This document shows positions 57,203-64,000 of a stretch of DNA of 64,000 nucleotides, in pieces. Where the stretch lies: NCBI RefSeq assembly GCF_016908855.1, contig NZ_JAFBER010000005.1, forward strand, positions 121,359-185,358, given 5' to 3'. The translations under genes and the position numbers were made by a program. Positions within the stretch are counted from its first letter, which is position 1. The number at the start of each line of letters is the position of its first letter. This DNA is from Scopulibacillus daqui (GTDB taxonomy: Bacteria > Bacillota > Bacilli > Bacillales > Sporolactobacillaceae). Below the pieces are notes generated by a model, which ran no database searches, was not told the DNA's origin, and was given only the letters and a program-made list of their open reading frames with translations.

Positions 57203-58459
57203 TTATAGGATTTTATATTTTTTTATATAGTAGATCCTGTATAATAAAATGAACATTTCCACCAGCGCCGTAAACAAAGCGATCGTTGCAATATTCAAGA
57301 CATGGGCAGCATAAGCAATGCCCAAAACGGCAATATAAAATAAAGCGCCATAAATAGTGCTTAAGTTAAAGGCTTTTGAATAGCCGAAGACAACTAATGT
57401 TGTTGTGCCTAAAAAGGTATGTATACTGATAAAAACAATCATTAATGACAGAAATCTCAGCACATTGACGGACGGCAAATAAGCATGGCCGCCTAAGATT
57501 AATATGATCGGTTTCGCAAAGATAAGGACGATTATAAAAATGATAAACCCGGCGCTCCCCGTCCATTTAATGACTTTTTTAATCAATGCTTTATTTTTAT
57601 GCGCAGCCATATTCGGATAAATGGCCGAGTTAAGCAGCTCAAACGGCTTTATTATAATATTTACGATTTTTTCAGCTAAACTATAATAACCAACTTGAGT
57701 TGTTGAAAATAAAAAGCCGATAATCATACTGTTCGTCACAGTATAAAGCGTCAGTGAACCCCTTGATAAGAAAAAAAAGAAACTGCTTTTTAATAATTCA
57801 ACCGTATATGGCCAATTAAAATGACAGCGAATACGATAATGTTTAAAAACCAAAAACAAACTCATCATGCCTATAATGATTGTTGCCAGCGAATTGATGA
57901 GCGGTACATATAAATAATCGCTCGCTTTTTTAACAAAAATAAAAATAGACGCCGCATAGATGATCCTGCTGATTACATTTAATATCGTAATATACTTCAT
58001 CTTCTCTACCCCTTGGAAAAACCAAAGCGGAAACAGCACATTGCCAATAACAACCCCAAACGCGAAATAAAACACTAAAGGATCTTGATGGAACTTATCA
58101 ACAACTGAAACCATGCCTATCAAAATAAAAAAACTGATGAATAAAATAACAAACTTAATCGCGATAACTGATGTAAATATTTTAGACATTTCATCTATAT
58201 TATGACGATGAACAGATATTTCCTTAGTCGCTGATAAATTAAAACCGTAATCCGTTAAAATGGTAAAATACATCGTAAAGGCTTGGGCAAATGTAATCAA
58301 ACCATAGTGCTCTGTGCCCAAAACTCTTAATATATACGGGAGTGTCAGCAAGGGCAAAAGATAATTGGCTCCTTGCAAAATCATTAAAGCCATAAAATTG
58401 CCAAGCATGACCTTATTATTTTGTGTTAATTTATTTGCAATTTTTTGCATCAATTCCAT
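57203..58459 (-). CDS. Wzx-type polysaccharide flippase
   Basis: 418-residue MATE/MOP-superfamily exporter with about twelve membrane segments and the N-terminal family pattern ILQGANYLLPLLTLPYILRVLGTEHYGLI. It should flip lipid-linked repeat units across the membrane for a Wzy-dependent polymer. The ATG follows GGAGGCTGCC. It is followed after 49 bases by rfbC on the same strand. Confidence 0.9.
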   Translation of the reverse strand: MELMQKIANKLTQNNKVMLGNFMALMILQGANYLLPLLTLPYILRVLGTEHYGLITFAQAFTMYFTILTDYGFNLSATKEISVHRHNIDEMSKIFTSVIAIKFVILFISFFILIGMVSVVDKFHQDPLVFYFAFGVVIGNVLFPLWFFQGVEKMKYITILNVISRIIYAASIFIFVKKASDYLYVPLINSLATIIIGMMSLFLVFKHYRIRCHFNWPYTVELLKSSFFFFLSRGSLTLYTVTNSMIIGFLFSTTQVGYYSLAEKIVNIIIKPFELLNSAIYPNMAAHKNKALIKKVIKWTGSAGFIIFIIVLIFAKPIILILGGHAYLPSVNVLRFLSLMIVFISIHTFLGTTTLVVFGYSKAFNLSTIYGALFYIAVLGIAYAAHVLNIATIALFTALVEMFILLYRIYYIKKYKIL

Positions 58460-58555
58460 GGCAGCCTCCAGATGTCATTCCATTGTCTCCTTATTATTCT
58501 CTCCATCCTTTTAGCGATATAAAACAAGTCAGCGCCATCGAACAAGCCTATATCA

Positions 58556-58587
58556 TAAAAAGCCGCCTCAAGTCTTTGAGACAGCTT
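58556..58587 (-). terminator. Terminator after mnaA
   Basis: Imperfect stem AAGCTGTCTCAA/TTGAGGCGGCTT followed by TTT on the minus strand, just past the mnaA stop. Confidence 0.65.
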
Positions 58588-58597
58588 CTCATGTATT

Positions 58598-59710
58598 CTA
58601 TCCAAAATAATTCAGAATAGCTTCTACAATTCTCTTCGATGCAAGCCCATCGCCGTACGGATTAGATGCCTTTGACATCGCTCGGTAAAGGTCCCGGTTT
58701 TTAAGCAGCTCATTTGTCAGTTGATAAACCTTTTCCTCATCCGTTCCGGCAAGTTTCAATGTTCCGGCTTTGATCCCCTCGGGCCTTTCCGTTGTTTCAC
58801 GGAGAACGAGAACCGGTACGCCAAGCGAAGGCGCTTCTTCCTGTACCCCTCCTGAATCGGTAAGAATAATATGAGCTCTCGCTGCGAAATTATGAAAATC
58901 AATCACACCCAGCGGTTCAATTAAATGGACTTTGGGATGCCGGCCAAATTCACGGTGTGCGATATCCCTTACCGCCGGATTGAGGTGTACGGGATAAACC
59001 ACTTGAACATCATCATTTTCCTCAACAATTCTGCGGACAGCTCTAAATATATTCCGCATAGGGTCACCTAAATTTTCCCTCCGGTGTGCCGTAAGCAAAA
59101 TCATCCGATCCGTGCCGATTTTTTTTAATACAGGATGGCTGTAAGCCTCTCTAACCGTTGTTCTTAACGCATCTATCGCTGTATTCCCGGTAATAAAAAT
59201 ACGATCCTGCGGTTTGTTTTCATTCATTAAATTTTGGGCAGATGCCTTAGTCGGGGCAAAATGAAGATCCGCCATCACACCTGTCAATTGACGGTTCATC
59301 TCTTCAGGAAACGGCGAGTACTTATTATACGTTCTCAGCCCGGCCTCAATATGCCCAACAACAATTTGATTATAGAAAGCCGCCAAACTGGCAGCAAACG
59401 TCGTTGTTGTATCTCCGTGAACAAGAACGATATCGGGCTCAGCTTCCTTTAAAATACGATCCAAACCATTTAAAGCCCTTGTTGTTATTTCGCTTAATGT
59501 TTGCCGATCTTTCATAATGTTTAAATCATAGTCAGGGGCAATTTTAAAAACGTCAAGAACTTGATCCAACATTTCACGATGCTGAGCGGTAACAGCCACA
59601 ATCGATTCAATTTGATCTTCATACTTCTTTAATTCAAGAACGACAGGGGCCATCTTAATGGCTTCCGGTCTTGTGCCAAAAATCGACATAACGCGAACTT
59701 TGTTTGACAT
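58598..59710 (-). CDS. mnaA: UDP-N-acetylglucosamine 2-epimerase
   Basis: 370-residue non-hydrolysing epimerase that interconverts UDP-GlcNAc and UDP-ManNAc. Family motifs are FGTRPEAIKMAP, HGDTTTTFAASLAAF, GHIEAGLRT, TAHRREN and LTDSGGVQEEAPSLGVPVLVLR. It provides substrate both for TagA and for the WecC-type dehydrogenase. The ATG at 59710 follows GGAGGATTAT. Confidence 0.95.
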   Translation of the reverse strand: MSNKVRVMSIFGTRPEAIKMAPVVLELKKYEDQIESIVAVTAQHREMLDQVLDVFKIAPDYDLNIMKDRQTLSEITTRALNGLDRILKEAEPDIVLVHGDTTTTFAASLAAFYNQIVVGHIEAGLRTYNKYSPFPEEMNRQLTGVMADLHFAPTKASAQNLMNENKPQDRIFITGNTAIDALRTTVREAYSHPVLKKIGTDRMILLTAHRRENLGDPMRNIFRAVRRIVEENDDVQVVYPVHLNPAVRDIAHREFGRHPKVHLIEPLGVIDFHNFAARAHIILTDSGGVQEEAPSLGVPVLVLRETTERPEGIKAGTLKLAGTDEEKVYQLTNELLKNRDLYRAMSKASNPYGDGLASKRIVEAILNYFG

Positions 59711-59789
59711 ATAATCCTCCATGTACTTATAATATCCAAGTTTATCTTACATTTTCGTGACCTTTATGTCTATTTTCGGGAGGGATATA

Positions 59790-59816
59790 ACAAAGCCCAC
59801 CCCTGAGCGGGATGAG
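59790..59816 (-). terminator. Possible terminator after the acyltransferase gene
   Basis: Imperfect stem AGCTCATCCC/GGGGTGGGCT and a short T-rich tract on the minus strand, immediately past the stop codon. Confidence 0.5.
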
Positions 59817-60824
59817 CTAAGGAACAATATTTTTGAGCAATGGCACTTTACTCATGATATAAACAACTGTAAAACTTAATACAATGGTTAGACCAGTCAC
59901 TAAAGGAATGTCAACTAAAGGATGACTTTCCACATCAATAAAATGATAAACGACATCTCTTAAGATCGGGTGGATTAAATAGACGCCAAAGCTGATATTG
60001 CTTAATAAAAAGATTATTTTATTTCTTTTGCTTTCCAAATTTAAATGTTTGAAAAAGAGAAAGACAGCCGAGGCAACAATAATCGTATTCGGCCTAAAAT
60101 AATCGTATAAAACATCATTAAAATCGCTCGTGTCCCTTATTGTCAGAAATAACGTGCCGAAAATAGTGATAAACAAACTGATAAGCGCAAATAAATATAT
60201 CAGCTTTCTTGCGGTTGTGCTGAGTCCGTAATGATGCAGATAGTAACCTAAAATGAAAAATCCAATATAACCGCTGACCGTTTCAAAAACATACTGTATA
60301 TTTAAGCCGAATAAATTATTCACCAGCGGAATAAACGAAGCGATAAACCACAAAATAATAAAATAAAGAATGTTTTCTCGTTTAGCATGACTGACATACA
60401 CTTTGAAAATTGGCGTGACAAGATATAAGCCAATAATCATGTACATAAACCAAAGGTGAAAATAAATGTTGGAGTCAAAAAAGTCTTTAAGCGTCCCTGA
60501 AAATGTAAACACTTTATCATCATGATAATGCCGGTACAAAATATAAACAAATGTCCATATTAAAAAGGGGATAACCACTTTGGTCGTTCGCTTTTTGAAA
60601 AAGTCAGCAAGTGTTTCCTGTTTATTTGTATTTAAAAGCAAAGCGCCGCTGACCATAACAAATACCGGTACACACCACCGTGTTAACGAATCATAAACAT
60701 CTCCTATAAAATAAGAGAAGGGGCTGGAATTATAATCATCTAAAAATCCGGCAGATGTATGGAGCAAAACAACGGCGCAGATGGCGACGATTCTTAATAT
60801 GTCAAAGTATAAAACCCTCTGCAT
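59817..60824 (-). CDS. Acyltransferase family 3 membrane protein
   Basis: 335-residue integral membrane protein, about ten segments, of the Acyl_transf_3 family (OafA/WecH type). The start region YFDILRIVAICAVVLLHTSAGF contains the conserved Arg and catalytic-type His. It probably O-acetylates the exported polysaccharide or its lipid intermediate. The ATG at 60824 follows AGGAAGAGGG; a TTG directly before it is too close. Confidence 0.87.
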   Translation of the reverse strand: MQRVLYFDILRIVAICAVVLLHTSAGFLDDYNSSPFSYFIGDVYDSLTRWCVPVFVMVSGALLLNTNKQETLADFFKKRTTKVVIPFLIWTFVYILYRHYHDDKVFTFSGTLKDFFDSNIYFHLWFMYMIIGLYLVTPIFKVYVSHAKRENILYFIILWFIASFIPLVNNLFGLNIQYVFETVSGYIGFFILGYYLHHYGLSTTARKLIYLFALISLFITIFGTLFLTIRDTSDFNDVLYDYFRPNTIIVASAVFLFFKHLNLESKRNKIIFLLSNISFGVYLIHPILRDVVYHFIDVESHPLVDIPLVTGLTIVLSFTVVYIMSKVPLLKNIVP

Positions 60825-61085
60825 CAAATCCCTCTTCCTAGCTTTTGAACTAAAAATACCATTCAGCTAATCAAAAAATTTAAATAATGTTCACTTATTC
60901 CCTTCGGTTCCTTTTGTTATTTTTTTACCGTTTGTTATTAAGGTAAAATTAGTTATTTTATAATATCATTATCATTCTATTTAAATATATAAAATCGTCA
61001 TGTTTAAACGGTAATAAACGAAATAATTTATGGTATCCTGTTAAATAACATTAAAAATTGTACAATCAATTGAGGTGCTAAAAAC

Positions 61086-62648
61086 GTGGCAAAAATAAGT
61101 GTTGTTGTCCCTGTTTATAATGTAGAGTCTTATTTGGAAGATTGTCTCAACAGCATCATGAAACAAACGTTACCAGTACACGAAATTATCGCTGTAAATG
61201 ATGGATCCACGGATCGAAGCGGTCAAATCCTTGATGAATGGTCTAAAAAATATAATCATATTCACGTTATTCATCAACCTAACAGCGGCGCTCCGGGCGG
61301 ACCAAGAAATAAAGGCATTGAATTAGCAAAAGGAGATTTCATCAGCTTTATTGACCCCGATGATCTGATAGAAGATGATTATTATGAAACAGCTTTAAAA
61401 AATATCGGTGAAACCATTCCGGATATTATCGTTACAAATATTTATAAGTTCAACAGCAAGAAAAAATGGCTGCCGCCAACTTTTAAAAAAGTTGGGCTGT
61501 TTAATGAGAATAAATTAACGAATTTATTTGAATTCCCACATTTAATCCACAATTTAGGTCCGGCGAATAAGTTATTTAAGCGGAGCTTTTTAATCAACCA
61601 TCAGCTCCGATTCCTTGAAGGCTATGCTTACGAAGACGTCCATTTTACATGCTGCTGTTATTATCTAGCAAAAGAAATAGTCATTAATAAAGACGCTGTC
61701 TATTATTGGCGCCGCCGCGAAAGCGAGGAAAACCCATCAATCACGCAGCAAAAGCATTTATTTCAATCAGTTCTCGACCGGATTACCGTTCATCAGGAAA
61801 TTGATCAATTTTTAGAATCCCATGATTTTACGGACTATAAATATATTAAAGATGTCCGGGCCATTTTGGATTTTATAAGGCATGGGAATTCGCTTTATAA
61901 ATTTGATGATAAAGAACGTGAAGCGTTTTTTGACAAAGTCAATCAATATCTTGAGACAATCGACGCAAAAGCTTATGATTATTTGCCGGCTCATGCCAAA
62001 AGATATTACTTAACAAGGCTGTTTTTCTTAAGAAACCGGCTTGATTATGAATTAGTTGCTTCAGCGGTTTCTGATTATGGCTTTTTACCAGCCGAAACAA
62101 AAAATAAAGATGGAAAACCAAAGATACTTTTCGATCTCAGTTATTTGAAATCAGACTACGGTGATGATGACCTTTATTACAAAGAAGCAGGGGTTCCTTC
62201 AAATTTATTGACCGCCAAGGCCATTCTGAAAAAAGGTTCGATTGATGAACATAAACTTTCTCTATCTGGTTACGGATATATTGACTACATGAATGTCTTC
62301 TTAAAAGAACAAATTGACATCGAAGTACTCATTCGCAAACGCGGTTCAGATAAAGACTTAGCTTTTCCTGCGGCACTGCGTCCAAGCCCGGAAATAAACG
62401 GTGTCATTAAGCACAATTATTGCGGGTTTACTGTTGAAATCCCGCTGGATCAAATCGATTCACTCATTTCAAATGGCGGTATTTTAGATATTCGTCTGTC
62501 CATCACTATTGACGGCTTAAATAAAATGAAACGGCTTGGACTCTCAAAGAATCAAGCCGCCCAAAAACCGCTGTTAGAAAACCATTCACCGCATTTGGAA
62601 TTGTATATTACAAAGAACGAAAATATATCAATTAAAGAAAAATCATAA
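61086..62648 (+). CDS. Two-domain family 2 glycosyltransferase
   Basis: 520-residue protein. Residues 1-about 220 form a GT-A domain: VVVPVYNVESYLEDCLNSI, VNDGSTDRSGQIL, the metal motif IDPDD and a catalytic region LEGYAYEDVHFT. A helical linker follows, then a C-terminal domain (about 350-510) of beta character. Wall-teichoic-acid glycosyltransferases such as TarS share this general plan, so a wall-polymer decorating role is possible but inferred. A GTG start follows GAGGTGCTAAAAAC. Confidence 0.82.
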   Translation: MAKISVVVPVYNVESYLEDCLNSIMKQTLPVHEIIAVNDGSTDRSGQILDEWSKKYNHIHVIHQPNSGAPGGPRNKGIELAKGDFISFIDPDDLIEDDYYETALKNIGETIPDIIVTNIYKFNSKKKWLPPTFKKVGLFNENKLTNLFEFPHLIHNLGPANKLFKRSFLINHQLRFLEGYAYEDVHFTCCCYYLAKEIVINKDAVYYWRRRESEENPSITQQKHLFQSVLDRITVHQEIDQFLESHDFTDYKYIKDVRAILDFIRHGNSLYKFDDKEREAFFDKVNQYLETIDAKAYDYLPAHAKRYYLTRLFFLRNRLDYELVASAVSDYGFLPAETKNKDGKPKILFDLSYLKSDYGDDDLYYKEAGVPSNLLTAKAILKKGSIDEHKLSLSGYGYIDYMNVFLKEQIDIEVLIRKRGSDKDLAFPAALRPSPEINGVIKHNYCGFTVEIPLDQIDSLISNGGILDIRLSITIDGLNKMKRLGLSKNQAAQKPLLENHSPHLELYITKNENISIKEKS

Positions 62649-62756
62649 GACTTTTAAACTTGATAAGACTGCCCTTCCAGCTCATTTAAACCATGCTGAC
62701 GCAAATAATCACTGATTCAAATAAGATAAAGATAGCACTTGCCTGAGCGCATACAG

Positions 62757-62790
62757 ACGAGCCAAGCTACCTTAGCTGGGCTCGTTTGTA
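62757..62790 (+). terminator. Terminator after the two-domain glycosyltransferase
   Basis: ACGAGCC/GGCTCGT outer stem (62757-62763 and 62779-62785) with AGCTA/TAGCT inner pairs, followed by a T-rich tract. Confidence 0.75.
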
Positions 62791-62929
62791 CTTTATTTGT
62801 CCATCCTATTCCCTAAGATGATGATAAGCCCCATCATTATCGATATAAATAACTGCGATTTGTTATAATTTAATTAACAATTCATGTTCCAGCCATTCTT
62901 TCAGTATTCATCAATGAGGTGAAATCATT

Positions 62930-63856
62930 TTGTCTAAAGTACGGAAAGCCATTATCCCAGCTGCCGGCCTTGGTACACGTTTCCTGCCAGCTACAAAAGC
63001 TATGCCTAAGGAAATGCTGCCTATTGTAGACACACCGGCCATCCAATATATTGTCGAAGAAGCCGTTAAGTCGGGAATTGAAGATATTATTATAGTAACC
63101 GGACGCAACAAAAGAGCTATTGAAGACCATTTTGACAGCTATCCTGAATTAGAGCATTTGTTGGAAGAGAAAAAGCAAACATCGCTTCTAAAGAAAGTTC
63201 AGAAATCAACAAACTTAGCTGAAATACATTACATTCGCCAAAAAGAGCCAAAAGGATTAGGTCACGCGGTTTGGTGCGCACGTAAATTTATTGGCAATGA
63301 ACCCTTTGCTGTTTTATTAGGGGATGATATTTTTCAGGGCAAAAAACCGGGGCTGCGTCAATTAATAGACCAATATAAAGAAACTTCTGCTTCAGTGATC
63401 GGAGTGCAGCGGGTTCCTGATGATCAAACTCACCGATACGGGATCATTCATCCCGCTAATGATCAAAACGATTGTGATCGCCTTTATTCAGTTAAAGAGT
63501 TTGTTGAAAAGCCCGCCCAAGGTACAGCACCATCGAACCTTGCCATTATCGGCCGTTATATATTTACTCCTGAAGTCTTTGCATTTTTGGATAAACAACA
63601 AGCCGGCACCGGCGGAGAAATTCAGTTGACAGATGCCATTCAAGGGCTGAACACCGATCAAGAAGTCTATGCCTATGAGTTAGAAGGAAAAAGATTTGAT
63701 ACTGGAGAAAAAATAGGGTTTATTGAAACAACATGTGCTTTTGCATTGGAAAATCCAGAAATCGGTAAGGATGTACTTAAAGTCTTAAAGCGCTTAGTTA
63801 ATGAATATGAAGACAGGTCATTTCATTCTTTAGTGCCATCGTTAACAGAAGAATGA
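62930..63856 (+). CDS. galU: UTP-glucose-1-phosphate uridylyltransferase
   Basis: 308-residue enzyme making UDP-glucose (GtaB in B. subtilis). Signature [26 protein letters not shown], the LGDDIF metal site and VEKP are present, ending with the GEKIGF motif. A TTG start follows GAGGTGAAATCATT. It supplies UDP-glucose for glycolipids and wall-polymer glucosylation. Confidence 0.95.
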   Translation: MSKVRKAIIPAAGLGTRFLPATKAMPKEMLPIVDTPAIQYIVEEAVKSGIEDIIIVTGRNKRAIEDHFDSYPELEHLLEEKKQTSLLKKVQKSTNLAEIHYIRQKEPKGLGHAVWCARKFIGNEPFAVLLGDDIFQGKKPGLRQLIDQYKETSASVIGVQRVPDDQTHRYGIIHPANDQNDCDRLYSVKEFVEKPAQGTAPSNLAIIGRYIFTPEVFAFLDKQQAGTGGEIQLTDAIQGLNTDQEVYAYELEGKRFDTGEKIGFIETTCAFALENPEIGKDVLKVLKRLVNEYEDRSFHSLVPSLTEE

Positions 63857-63875
63857 TACATCAAAAACAGCTAAA

Positions 63876-63918
63876 GGGGCTGTCCAAAAAGTCAGTATAA
63901 CTGACTTTTTGGCGCCCC
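63876..63918 (+). repeat. 43-bp hairpin repeat, copy B (terminator of galU)
   Basis: Same 43 bases as 17698-17740 read on the opposite strand, with no difference, including the TATAA loop. It is followed by T5 and acts as the galU terminator. Confidence 0.85.
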
Positions 63919-64000
63919 TTTTTCATTTTTTATTTAAAAAAGTACACAAAAAAATCGCCCAATCTTGTAAAATGAAGTTACCACACAAACATTTAAAGAA
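63919..64000. other. Right edge, possibly upstream end of another element
   Basis: AT-rich sequence with no gene complete in the window. It lies directly behind hairpin copy B. An insertion-sequence leader is possible but cannot be shown from 80 bases. Confidence 0.25.

Noticed and set aside
1..64000. tRNA, rRNA or CRISPR features
   Set aside because: No tRNA T-loop/acceptor pattern, rRNA-like stretch or regularly spaced repeats were seen on either strand by eye; short or degenerate cases could be missed.

Overview
The window is chromosomal DNA of a low-GC, Gram-positive Bacillales bacterium related to Bacillus. The evidence is strong AGGAGG-type ribosome sites, frequent TTG and GTG starts, and a gene order matching the B. 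subtilis stretch from hisZ through hprK, uvrAB, secA, the flagellar/comF genes, degSU and tagO to galU. It is not B. subtilis itself: flaG, yviE, comFB and degV are missing from their usual places, ftsEX is absent from the prfB-ctpB interval, and several genes are inserted or broken. Genus cannot be fixed from the sequence alone.

Layout. 0.1-7.4 kb: an XRE-type membrane regulator, then the complete histidine operon hisZGDBHAFI on the minus strand. 7.4-17.6 kb: a cation/proton exchanger, the hprK-lgt-ppaX-yvoF cluster, yvlC/yvlD, and the excision-repair pair uvrB-uvrA behind a LexA-like box. 17.7-20 kb: an AT-richer cassette of an HxlR regulator, a metallo-beta-lactamase-fold hydrolase and a nitrilase-family amidase, bounded by two strong hairpins. 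20-28.5 kb: minJ, ctpB with a long leader, an unrecognised 56-codon gene, prfB with its programmed +1 frameshift, secA and hpf with overlapping sigma-B and sigma-H promoter matches.

28.6-39 kb is a late flagellar block (fliT, fliS, fliD, flagellin, csrA, fliW, second flagellin, flgL, flgK, flgN, flgM, yvyF). The flagellin gene is duplicated. The copy in the usual place after csrA is broken by a one-base insertion; the intact copy sits between flgL and fliW. Both have sigma-D promoters, a GGA-loop hairpin typical of CsrA binding and near-identical terminators, and a decayed csrA tail upstream of the intact copy records the duplication. 39-45.5 kb: a C39-like secreted protein, comFC/comFA, a truncated phosphate permease, degU/degS and yvyE.

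45.6-64 kb is a cell-wall/exopolysaccharide region: tagO, an LCP ligase, a Wzy/ligase-like protein, several glycosyltransferases, tagA, a UDP-ManNAc dehydrogenase, the four dTDP-rhamnose genes, a Wzx-type flippase, mnaA, an acyltransferase and galU. Together they suggest a TagO/TagA-primed acidic polymer built from ManNAc uronic acid and rhamnose. No teichoic-acid polymerase or TagGH exporter is seen here. A 43-bp hairpin after galU is identical, in inverted orientation, to one 46 kb away beside the HxlR cassette.

No rRNA, tRNA, CRISPR array or complete insertion sequence was seen.
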